Position numbers and translations under genes: made by a program. From Fulvivirga sp. (GTDB taxonomy: Bacteria; Bacteroidota; Bacteroidia; Cytophagales; Cyclobacteriaceae): 64,000 bases of DNA. Positions 9,484-17,045 of the stretch are shown one piece after another; the first letter of the stretch is position 1; every line of letters starts with the position of its first letter. The stretch is taken from NCBI GenBank assembly GCA_028280565.1, contig JANQLQ010000086.1:1-64000 (forward strand). Reading direction: 5' to 3'. Under the pieces are notes generated by a model. The model was not told where the DNA came from. It saw nothing but the letters and a program-made list of their open reading frames with translations, and searched no databases.

Positions 9484-9575
9484 CTCGATTAAAAAATGAA
9501 CGTCATTCCGCGCCGGTGACTGTGAAAGGGCTCATTGGGAGAGCCGGGATCTGCTGTGTCGTAGAACGTAAGCTA
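9484..9575. repeat. Family IV-b 92-bp element, copy 1
   Basis: Begins in a short A-rich run followed by CGTCATTCC and ends GGATCTGCTGTGTCGTAGAACG. It matches 57246-57338 over its length. It shares the CGTCATTCC and GGAATCTGC end motifs with family IV, so the two are probably related. Confidence 0.5.
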
Positions 9576-9769
9576 CTGCCCGGTTTAAAAACTGTGAAAT
9601 TATTCAAAACCCATTTTAAGCCTAGGCTACTATGATTTTAAATCGAACGGAGGTTTATAGATAATGAGGTTTGAGGTTTTGAACCTAGTGCCGGCAAGCT
9701 ACAAAGGATGGGGGATCCACATCCTGTTCTAAATCCGTCCAAAACCATACCTAAGAACGTCATTCCTTA

Positions 9770-10035
9770 CTTTCTAACCGCGTCATCCCTTGCTGCCTGT
9801 GCGTTGGGCCAGGCGTGACAAGGAATCTGCAAAATCGTGAAATGAAAACCCAGTACACGCAATAAAAAGGTCACGATAAACAACAAAGCAGATTCCTGCT
9901 CTCGCGCATTGCTCTCCCTGCAAGGTCGGCAGGAATGACGATAAAGAGGTTTTTCGTTTTTGATGAAGATATCCAATGGGCTCCCTTATCATTAAATCGC
10001 TGTTTATCAAATAATTGAACATGCTTAAGTCCTAA
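9770..10035. repeat. Family IV repeat block, copy 2
   Basis: Second copy of the 9184-9450 block in the same orientation; the hairpin core is 9781-9940. The two copies flank the 92-bp element at 9484-9575, which suggests a local segmental duplication. Confidence 0.6.
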
Positions 10036-10134
10036 TGTCCAGCCAAACCTCAAATAACAGCTCACCCGGGGGATCTTTTGTGGGATCCCTGGAATCTACA
10101 GCAGCCTTACCATCATTTGAGGTTTGACCGGAAA

Positions 10135-11529
10135 CTAACTCAATTTTTTTATCCACTTCATTTGCCTGTCTGAATGACCGTAGTATTTCAAATCAGATTC
10201 GAAGATGTTGGACTTATCAATAATAGCTTTAAAGTGCGAAAAACATTCAAAGCTGTACTTGCCATGATATCGGCCCATACCACTGTTTCCAACACCTCCA
10301 AAGGGCAGGTTAGAATTGTTGTTCTGCATCACTGCCTCATTGATACCACCACTTCCAAACGGTACTTCAGTCAAAAACCTCTCTTTAGCAGTCTCGTCAT
10401 TGGAAAATAGGTACCCGGCTAATGGTTTTTCAAAACTCTTAATAATTGCGAAAGCTTCATCTAATGTATCATATTCTACTACCGGGATAATAGGGCCAAA
10501 GATCTCGTCTTGCATTACTGCATCATCGAGCGTCACATTATTAAGTACGGTTGGTCCAATCACTCTTTCTTCCTTATTCATCTTACCGCCATAATAAACT
10601 TTATCGGGATCGATCAACGCCGCTACCCTATCGAAGTTTCTATCGTTAATGATCCTAACAAAGTTGTTATTCTCGACAGAATAATTGTGTTTCTTAATCT
10701 CATGAACGATTCGCTCCAGTACTTTGCTTTTGATGCTTCTATGCACTAAAACATAGTCAGGTGCTAAACATAACTGACCTGAATTGAGGAATTTTGCCCA
10801 AATCATTCGTTTTACTCCAATATTGATGTTGGCATCTTCCGTAAATATCGCGGGGTTCTTACCTCCTAATTCCAAGGTCACGCTGGTAAGGTTAGGAGCG
10901 GCTGCTTTATTCACGATTTTCCCTACTTGTGGACTTCCGGTGAAGAAAATCTTATCAAAACGCTGGTTTAAAAGCGCAGTAGTTTCAGGGATCTCACCTT
11001 CAACTACATGTAGGTAATTACGATCAAAATTCTCATTGATCAGCTTGGCCATGATCCGGCTCGTTTCGGCCGGTAATTCACTAGGCTTCAGTATCGTTGT
11101 GTTTCCTGCCACCATGGATCCTACGACGGGGATCAACGATAAATTGTAAGGGAAATTCCATGCCCCTATCACTAAAGTTACACCAAGCGGTTCGGGAACC
11201 AGGTAGCTCTTTGCTGGCTGATTCAGCAAATTGGTTTTTACCTTTCTATGTTTCACCCACTTTTTGGCATTTTTGATAGCAATTTCTAGTTCCTCATAAA
11301 GCGGAAAGATTTCTGTAAGCTGATTATCGTGCTTTGATTTCCCAAAATCTTTGTAGATCGCCTCGTGCAGTTCATCTTCATGCTGTACGACCAGGTCTCT
11401 AAACTTTTTTAGTTGCTTCAGCCTAAATTCAACCGGTAAAGTCACGTTGGTATTGAAATAGGCTCTTTGATCGTGTACTAAATCCTGGATCTCTTGCCCA
11501 GGATAAGTTGTATTCGTTAGTGTTTCCAT
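10135..11529 (-). CDS. Aldehyde dehydrogenase, class 3 (ALDH3) type
   Basis: A 464-residue NAD(P)-dependent enzyme that oxidises aldehydes, probably fatty or aromatic ones, to acids. The short length and the sequence VIGAWNFPYN...NTTILKPSE are typical of the ALDH3 branch. The cofactor motif is FTGSPQVG, the general base lies in LELGGKNP, and the nucleophile Cys is in NSGQLCLAP. The ATG at 11529 is preferred; an upstream in-frame TTG at 11562 would overlap the SDR gene. It follows that gene by 29 bp, so both are likely read from the stress promoter at 12442. In the island it may clear lipid-peroxidation aldehydes. Confidence 0.92.
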   Translation of the reverse strand: METLTNTTYPGQEIQDLVHDQRAYFNTNVTLPVEFRLKQLKKFRDLVVQHEDELHEAIYKDFGKSKHDNQLTEIFPLYEELEIAIKNAKKWVKHRKVKTNLLNQPAKSYLVPEPLGVTLVIGAWNFPYNLSLIPVVGSMVAGNTTILKPSELPAETSRIMAKLINENFDRNYLHVVEGEIPETTALLNQRFDKIFFTGSPQVGKIVNKAAAPNLTSVTLELGGKNPAIFTEDANINIGVKRMIWAKFLNSGQLCLAPDYVLVHRSIKSKVLERIVHEIKKHNYSVENNNFVRIINDRNFDRVAALIDPDKVYYGGKMNKEERVIGPTVLNNVTLDDAVMQDEIFGPIIPVVEYDTLDEAFAIIKSFEKPLAGYLFSNDETAKERFLTEVPFGSGGINEAVMQNNNSNLPFGGVGNSGMGRYHGKYSFECFSHFKAIIDKSNIFESDLKYYGHSDRQMKWIKKLS

Positions 11530-11558
11530 TTTGTCTAAAGTTTTAAAGGATGTCAAAA

Positions 11559-12341
11559 TCAATCTTTAACCGTTTGGCTCTTCCTGATCCTGTCCACTAC
11601 TTTTTTTGTGGGAAGCAAGGGAGCTACGGCTATTTCCATTCGTTGTGAAAAAGGAAGTCCTGAAAGAATCTCTAGTTTGCCTTTCATCATCGCGTCATAG
11701 CCATCTTTGGCCACTTCAGCCGAATTGGCCGGTTTTTTATAAATGGAGGTTTTATTCATACCCGAATGATCTCCGAACCCAGTTTCAGTCGCACCCGGTA
11801 AAAGGGCGGTTATCGTAACATCATAGTCATTCAATTCACCATAGATGGACCTGGTTAACGAGGTAACGAAAGCCTTGCTTGCAAAATATACTGCCTGCCC
11901 GGGACCTGGAATAAGACTTACCGCAGAAGAAACATTTAGGATTCTTCCTTCATTTCTTTCCACAAAACCTGGCAAGAAAAGTTTGGTCAACGCTGTCAAT
12001 GCTATAACGTCTACCTGTATCATGGCCAAATCTTGCTCCCACGTTCGTTGGTGAAATTTCCCGATCCCGCCAAACCCGGCATTGTTGATTAGATAATGGA
12101 TCTCAATATCATTTTCTTTCAATTCGTCGTAAATCTCCTGGGGAGCGTTAATGTCTGTGAGATCCTTAGTCATGGTGTAAACCTTAACACCATATTGCTC
12201 TTCTAACTCTGCCTTGACGGACGCCAAGCCTTCTGAATTCAAATCAACGGCTGCGATATCACCACCAGTACCGGCGTGGATCTTAGCAAACTCTTTTCCA
12301 ATACCGCCCGCTGCTCCTGTAATTAATGCTGTGTTTTTCAT
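11559..12341 (-). CDS. Short-chain dehydrogenase/reductase (SDR)
   Basis: A 260-residue classical SDR. The cofactor motif TGAAGGIG (8-15), the NNAGFGG motif and a catalytic Ser in NVSSAV with Tyr/Lys in YFASK are all present. An acidic residue after beta-2 (AAVDLN) favours NAD over NADP. It is the promoter-proximal gene of a two-gene operon with the ALDH, so an alcohol-aldehyde-acid oxidation chain is plausible, though the substrate is unknown. Confidence 0.88.
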   Translation of the reverse strand: MKNTALITGAAGGIGKEFAKIHAGTGGDIAAVDLNSEGLASVKAELEEQYGVKVYTMTKDLTDINAPQEIYDELKENDIEIHYLINNAGFGGIGKFHQRTWEQDLAMIQVDVIALTALTKLFLPGFVERNEGRILNVSSAVSLIPGPGQAVYFASKAFVTSLTRSIYGELNDYDVTITALLPGATETGFGDHSGMNKTSIYKKPANSAEVAKDGYDAMMKGKLEILSGLPFSQRMEIAVAPLLPTKKVVDRIRKSQTVKD

Positions 12342-12398
12342 TGTTTTAGATGTTAGATTTTAAATTCGTTATCCTAATGCCCTGTTGCATTGTTAAAA

Positions 12399-12442
12399 CA
12401 AAGATCAGCGAGTTCAAGAAGGGAAAATTTACCCTAAGGTAA
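12399..12442 (-). promoter_or_regulatory. Palindromic operator and -7 box upstream of the SDR-ALDH operon
   Basis: The palindrome at 12429-12442 reads TTACC-CTAA-GGTAA on the plus strand, an exact match to the shared motif. On the coding strand the -7 box GATCTTTG lies at 12406-12399, beginning 22 nt after the palindrome. No -33 box. The predicted start is near 12394, leaving a leader of about 50 nt. Confidence 0.68.
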
Positions 12443-12483
12443 AAAGCAACATTACGGTAGTTTTTTATGTCCCGGCAGGCCCC

Positions 12484-12620
12484 GTGTTAAGTTAAGTGGA
12501 ATTAGACGGTTAGCTATTTTTTTTAATCCCGTTCTTAAAGTCGGCAGTTGGCAAAGAGCAATCGGCAACTCTCTATTTTTTGCCTACTGCCTTTTGCCGA
12601 TCGCTTACTGATCAATACAT
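12484..12620. repeat. MITE-like element, family I, truncated inverted copy
   Basis: Starts GTGTTAAGTTAAG and matches the reverse complement of element 1-190 through the ACTGATCAATAC segment; the far terminal repeat is missing. It lies between the SDR promoter and the PAS-DHp gene. Confidence 0.6.
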
Positions 12621-12687
12621 CCTGTAAAGGCTTGGTGAATGAGGAGAAGGAAAGGCCAGTTTGAGAATAGGTTCGCTGACTACACGA

Positions 12688-13302
12688 TTAAACACCAGGT
12701 TCCTCATTGATCTGATGTATAATATCATCAAGTTTTTTAGCCGATTTCCCTAATTGTTCAAATAGTAATTTCTCTTCCGGGTTCTGCAATGTGGTGGGGT
12801 CAATTAAACTCAATATACCTATGATGCTCGCTACCGGGCCGCGAAGATCATGAGAGTTTTTATACTTGATCTTTTCAATTATTTTGATCGCTTTTTCTAA
12901 ATTCTTTTTAGCTTCAACTTCCGGGGTAATATCAAGGGCAACAATAGTGATCTTTTTTATAGCGCCTTCTTCATCTCTTTCATAGACACTGTCATACATT
13001 TGAAAGTGAAAATACTTTCCGTTAGCAGCTTTCACCCTTTTGGTACTTTTAATAACTTCTCCATCCTGACTTTTTTCCAGTAATAGGCGGGTTTCATCTT
13101 TCGTAGATAGATCATCGGGATGGATGATAGCCGCAAAGTCTTCATGGGCCATATGATCAAACTCTTCACTGGAGTAACCTAGGATTTTCTCCGCGAGACC
13201 ACTTGAGAACAAAAGCTCTTTTTTGGATACGTCTAAAGCTAAAACTGGGGTTGGAATTGATCTATAAATACTACAAATATAGTTTTGAGAGCCCTGTTCC
13301 AT
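12688..13302 (-). CDS. PAS-domain sensor with histidine-kinase dimerisation domain only
   Basis: A 204-residue protein. Residues about 8-128 form a PAS domain (LGYSSEEF, IHPDDL, ITIVALDIT ending). Residues 135-200 form a DHp-like two-helix region with an H-box (SHDLRGP, His151). The ORF stops before any catalytic ATPase domain (no N, G1 or G2 boxes). It could be phosphorylated in trans, act as a phosphotransfer or inhibitory partner, or be a truncated kinase. No response regulator is adjacent. It lies within the stress island and has no shared palindrome upstream. Confidence 0.7.
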   Translation of the reverse strand: MEQGSQNYICSIYRSIPTPVLALDVSKKELLFSSGLAEKILGYSSEEFDHMAHEDFAAIIHPDDLSTKDETRLLLEKSQDGEVIKSTKRVKAANGKYFHFQMYDSVYERDEEGAIKKITIVALDITPEVEAKKNLEKAIKIIEKIKYKNSHDLRGPVASIIGILSLIDPTTLQNPEEKLLFEQLGKSAKKLDDIIHQINEEPGV

Positions 13303-13493
13303 TTGCTTAAGATACTCAAATAGTTATAGTTATTTCAAAAATCAAGATAGAACTTGGACATTGCTGCAATAAAGCAACTCACTACAGTGATTATCAATAC
13401 GCCGTACTGATTTGATAATATCATAATAGAATGATACCTTAATACAATCACCACTAGTCAAATCTTCATTAGCTGCTAGCGGCCCAGTACATT

Positions 13494-14924
13494 ATGAATA
13501 GTATCCTGCTTATCGCGCATGCCATAATTAACCTGGCATCTCTTTATTGGCTTATCAGGGACGGTAGTAAACCTTATCGCATTTGGGCCTGGATGATGAC
13601 CATATTTGCCCTCCCTGTTATCGGTGTTCTCCTCTACTTAACCTTCGGGATCAACCGAAGAAAGAGAAAGCTATTCGATCTAAAAAAATTTATCGATGAG
13701 AAAAAACAAATGGAATTCCTGGTGAACTATCAACGTGAGACAGAACATGAAACTGTTACTAGGAAAGTGTTTGAACTTCGCCATCAAAAACTCATCAACC
13801 TGCTTACAAAAGGGAGTAAATCGCCGATTACATTCAAGAACAAAATCTTGATCCTCAATGATGGACAAGAGACATTTGATGCGATTTTCGAAGCATGCAG
13901 GCAAGCCAAAGAATCCATTGAATTGCAATATTATATTTTTATTGACGGATTATTGGCGGAAGAATTCGAAAGCATATTCACTCGTAAGCGTATGGAAGGG
14001 GTTAAAGTGCGGATCCTCTATGATGCCATTGGCAGTTGGACGCTATCCGATGCCTATATAAAACGGCTAAGGCATATCGGTGTAGATATTTATCCCTTCT
14101 TGCCGCTTCGTTGGGGAACCATGGGCAGAACTAACTATCGGAATCATAGAAAAATTCTAATTGTTGATGGGAAAATTGGATTTACTGGTGGAATAAATGT
14201 TGACGATAAGTATATCAAAGGGGACCCGAAGCTAGGACATTGGACCGATACTCATCTTTGTATCGAGGGAATGGCGGTGAATTTCCTGAAGTTGATCTTC
14301 TACAAGGATTGGTACTTTGTGAGCAATGAGAATTTATTTAATACGAAGGAATTGATAAGAAAGAATGACAAGGGCAATGTCCCGGTCCAAATCGTACCCA
14401 GTGGCCCGGATTCTGATTATGCGAATATTTTGCAGCAATACCTTTACATCATTGGTACCGCGCAAAAATACGTTTACATTGCCAACTCGTATATTGTTCC
14501 AGATGAATCAATGCTTCTTGTTTTAAAGTCTACGGCACTAAGTGGAGTAGATGTGAGGCTGGTAATTCCTCAAAACTCAGATTCTAGGATTATTAAATGG
14601 AGTATTAGGGCCAATTTTGACACTCTTTTAGATAGTGGGGTTAAAATTTACTTGTATCAACCAGGGTTTCTTCATTCAAAGATCATCCTTTCAGATGATA
14701 CCATATGCTCAATCGGAACCGCTAATTTGGACATAAGAAGCTTCGAACAAAATTTTGAAGTAAATGCTGTAATTTATGACCGAACTGCAACGACCCAGCT
14801 CAAAAAGACATTCATAGATTTCATTGAAAATAGTGCTAGAATTGACCCGGAAGAATATCGTAAGAGACCCCGAAAGGAAAGAGCCTGGGAGAGTTTGGCG
14901 CGGCTTGTCAGCCCGGTCATGTAG
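13494..14924 (+). CDS. cls: Cardiolipin synthase (phospholipase D superfamily)
   Basis: A 476-residue membrane-bound enzyme that joins two phosphatidylglycerol molecules into cardiolipin and glycerol. Two N-terminal membrane segments (about 2-22 and 30-52, with a PLDc_N-type IWAWMMTIFALPVIG) precede two HKD motifs: His218-Lys220-Asp225 and His394-Lys396-Asp401. Length and layout match bacterial ClsA. It is the only rightward gene between the USP and Crp genes. No copy of the shared stress palindrome was found upstream, so its control may differ from that of its neighbours. Confidence 0.93.
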   Translation: MNSILLIAHAIINLASLYWLIRDGSKPYRIWAWMMTIFALPVIGVLLYLTFGINRRKRKLFDLKKFIDEKKQMEFLVNYQRETEHETVTRKVFELRHQKLINLLTKGSKSPITFKNKILILNDGQETFDAIFEACRQAKESIELQYYIFIDGLLAEEFESIFTRKRMEGVKVRILYDAIGSWTLSDAYIKRLRHIGVDIYPFLPLRWGTMGRTNYRNHRKILIVDGKIGFTGGINVDDKYIKGDPKLGHWTDTHLCIEGMAVNFLKLIFYKDWYFVSNENLFNTKELIRKNDKGNVPVQIVPSGPDSDYANILQQYLYIIGTAQKYVYIANSYIVPDESMLLVLKSTALSGVDVRLVIPQNSDSRIIKWSIRANFDTLLDSGVKIYLYQPGFLHSKIILSDDTICSIGTANLDIRSFEQNFEVNAVIYDRTATTQLKKTFIDFIENSARIDPEEYRKRPRKERAWESLARLVSPVM

Positions 14925-15005
14925 TTAGTCAAGAACAGTTGATCAATAGTCAAACCTATCTTCCGCTGTTGATCTTCTGTAAGATACAGGGACATCAAAA
15001 GCTGA

Positions 15006-15782
15006 TCAGTGGAATTTCATACGTTGAACAACAGCAGGTATTATTTGTAAAGCATGCCTGTAGCCAATCTCAAAGATTTTATCTATTTTATTCATTTCGA
15101 AGGTGCCATATTGCTCCAACTCTTCGGGGCGAATTACCCAGGTACACTTGTCAAACTTTTGAATGGATGTAAACCTATTGGAAATACGATAAGCCCTGTC
15201 TACTACATCCCAAGAGTTAGATAAACTATCTGCTGTAATTTTCTTCAAAGGACTTACATAGGAACCTAAAATGTATTCACATTTTTCAATTAAGGGTTCC
15301 ACCGGAAAATTGTTTGTAATTCCCCCATCTGCATAAACTGTGGTTTCGGACTTGAAGGGTGAAAAAATGAGTGGAAATGCTGAAGAAGCCAGCATGGCAG
15401 ATACCAAAGAGCCGGAATTAATGATTTCCATCTTCCCTTCGATTAGATCAGTCGCAATTATATAAACTTCCTTTTTTAATTGCTCAAAGTTTTGAACCTT
15501 CAAATGTTGTTCGAAGTAACCTAAAAACTTATCGAGGTCCATAATTCCGGGCTTTCCAAAGGCAATTTTAGATGGGGAGAATAACGACGAGTTTTTAAAT
15601 ATCCCTAAGATTTCTTCCGCCTCTAAGCCCGATGCATAAAACGCGCCCACTACCGCCCCGGCGCTTGTACCAGCAATACAGGTTGCCTCTACGTTATGTT
15701 CTGCCATTGCTTTCAAAACGCCAATGTGTGCTGCTCCCTTAGCACCGCCTCCCGATAATACTAAACCTAACTTATGACGCAT
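15006..15782 (-). CDS. Patatin-like phospholipase (RssA type)
   Basis: A 258-residue serine acyl hydrolase. The oxyanion motif GGGAKG (11-16), the nucleophile elbow GTSAG (Ser40) and the second dyad residue Asp152 in YADGG are present. There is no signal peptide, so it acts in the cytosol or at the inner leaflet. It is convergent with cardiolipin synthase, 81 bp apart. The pairing of phospholipid synthesis with lipid hydrolysis suggests membrane remodelling in the island; that link is inferred. Confidence 0.9.
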   Translation of the reverse strand: MRHKLGLVLSGGGAKGAAHIGVLKAMAEHNVEATCIAGTSAGAVVGAFYASGLEAEEILGIFKNSSLFSPSKIAFGKPGIMDLDKFLGYFEQHLKVQNFEQLKKEVYIIATDLIEGKMEIINSGSLVSAMLASSAFPLIFSPFKSETTVYADGGITNNFPVEPLIEKCEYILGSYVSPLKKITADSLSNSWDVVDRAYRISNRFTSIQKFDKCTWVIRPEELEQYGTFEMNKIDKIFEIGYRHALQIIPAVVQRMKFH

Positions 15783-15870
15783 AAAACATGGTTTAACCTG
15801 GAATAACTTTTGTTCAATATAGGATGCAATATTAGCAAGTTTGTATGTAGATATATTATTTCAAATTAAG

Positions 15871-16077
15871 TCAACTTTCGTTAGGTAGAAGTGGCTGCTT
15901 ATCAAAAATATGATTCATTTGCTTATTGAAAAAGCAGCAAGCGGTGAGGCCACCGGTGACGTTCACCATTGTTCTACTCATATCTAAGAGGCGATCCACC
16001 CCTAAAATCAACGCAATTCCAGCACTGTGAATGCCAACGGATTCCAGTATGGTGGCTAGGATTCGTACTATTGAAGA
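15871..16077 (-). pseudogene. C-terminal fragment of a dicarboxylate/amino acid:cation symporter
   Basis: This stretch encodes SSIVRILATILESVGI... with ALILGVDRLLDMSRTMVNVTG, the last helices of the DAACS (GltP/DctA) family, where GVDRxLDMxRTxVNVTG is the substrate-binding signature. Only about 68 of more than 400 residues remain and no start exists. The fragment begins within ten bases of the tautomerase stop, which suggests that a deletion or insertion placed the tautomerase gene against a symporter gene and removed the rest. Confidence 0.65.
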
Positions 16078-16451
16078 TTTGCAATTTGGACTGGTTCCTG
16101 GCCGGGTGCCGGTAAGACTTTTCCTGATTCCCAAACCCATAGGAATGGTATTTTTAAAAATTGCAAGCCGACTTTATGAGTAGCGGTATGCAAGGTATTT
16201 ACAATTCCCATTAGGAGTCCATGCCCTAGCTGCTCGATCATTTCTTTTGTTCTATTTCCCCCTTCACGAATGTTGCCCAACAACATGATCTTCTTCCGAG
16301 ATTTAAGCCTGTACCCTGATAAGAAGATAACCGTGACATAATTTGAAGGTGCTTTTGTGATGGCACAGTGAACATCTGTAATCGTCTTAGCCAGCCTTTC
16401 TTTTTCTTTACTGGAAAACTTTGATTTGGATAATATGAAGTATAGCGGCAT
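16068..16451 (-). CDS. Tautomerase-superfamily protein (cis-CaaD-like)
   Basis: A 127-residue protein starting MPLYFIL; Pro2, exposed after Met removal, would be the catalytic base of the superfamily. The helix after the first strand (KERLAKTITDVHCAIT), the IREGGNRT segment and the ending WVWESGKVLPAPGQE fit the longer, trimeric cis-CaaD/MSAD-like group. The natural reaction is unknown. It lies 10 bp after the 150-residue gene and is co-transcribed with it from the shared stress promoter at 17000. Confidence 0.68.
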   Translation of the reverse strand: MPLYFILSKSKFSSKEKERLAKTITDVHCAITKAPSNYVTVIFLSGYRLKSRKKIMLLGNIREGGNRTKEMIEQLGHGLLMGIVNTLHTATHKVGLQFLKIPFLWVWESGKVLPAPGQEPVQIANLQ

Positions 16452-16461
16452 TTTTTCGAAT

Positions 16462-16914
16462 TTAAATAGATGAAGAAAAGGAATAATATCCTTTCGAAAC
16501 TCTTGACCAGGCTAAGCCCAGTACTAGTTTCAGATGATATTTTGATTTTCCGATTACACTGAGGCATTTACTATTCCTTTGAAACAGTGTGCTGAAAACC
16601 GGGGTTTCCAAGACGCTAATGACTAACTGATCTATACTTTGTCCCGTAATACGAAGCCAATCATGGGTACAAATCTTAAACATATCCACGCGTTGATCTT
16701 GTCCAAGCTGCTCGTGGCACTCTATGACCAGGATAGAAGGTTGCCCTTTTTTGTAATTGCGAAATACATCATCCATTTGGACACGACTCCATATGACACA
16801 TACTTTTTCATGGCTTATGTAAGTCTTGTAATTTTGGATGATTAAAGATTCAAGGCTTTTAATTTGTTTTTTAGAGAATTGATTCTCCCCCGCCGTGATT
16901 AGTATTTTTTTCAT
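16462..16914 (-). CDS. Protein of unknown function, possible tautomerase-fold partner
   Basis: A 150-residue cytosolic protein. The start is the ATG at 16914 (MKKILITAG); an upstream in-frame ATG at 16959 falls inside the -7 box. Segments such as KKQIKSLESLIIQ followed by KVCVIW, and RVDMFKICTHDWLRITG followed by LVISVLE, recall the helix-strand repeats of tautomerase/MIF-fold proteins, but no N-terminal Pro is present, so it would be inactive as a classical tautomerase. It heads an operon with the tautomerase gene under the best-conserved copy of the stress palindrome. Confidence 0.5.
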   Translation of the reverse strand: MKKILITAGENQFSKKQIKSLESLIIQNYKTYISHEKVCVIWSRVQMDDVFRNYKKGQPSILVIECHEQLGQDQRVDMFKICTHDWLRITGQSIDQLVISVLETPVFSTLFQRNSKCLSVIGKSKYHLKLVLGLAWSRVSKGYYSFSSSI

Positions 16915-16956
16915 TGTCTTATTCTCTTTTACCATGATCCACTGCATTAGTATGAG

Positions 16957-17000
16957 CAAAAATCGGGAGGTCAGAAGTGAAAAAAATTACCCTAGGGTAA
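16957..17000 (-). promoter_or_regulatory. Palindromic operator and -7 box upstream of the tautomerase operon
   Basis: The palindrome at 16987-17000 is TTACC-CTAG-GGTAA, fully symmetric. On the coding strand the -7 box GATTTTTG lies at 16964-16957, beginning 22 nt after the palindrome; no -33 box. It sits in the 130-bp gap behind the ABC1 kinase gene. Confidence 0.7.
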
Positions 17001-17045
17001 AAACCATTAGGCCTTGAGGTGTAAAAGGTTGCTGTATTATGGCTT

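Noticed and set aside
9197..10065. Several overlapping short minus-strand ORFs (61-79 residues)
   Set aside because: They lie in the duplicated family IV repeat, resemble each other only because the DNA is repeated, and frames shift between copies.
13380..13493. A possible fifth stress palindrome before cardiolipin synthase (TTGATAATATCATAA)
   Set aside because: The half-sites differ from TTACC/GGTAA and no -7 box lies at the shared distance.
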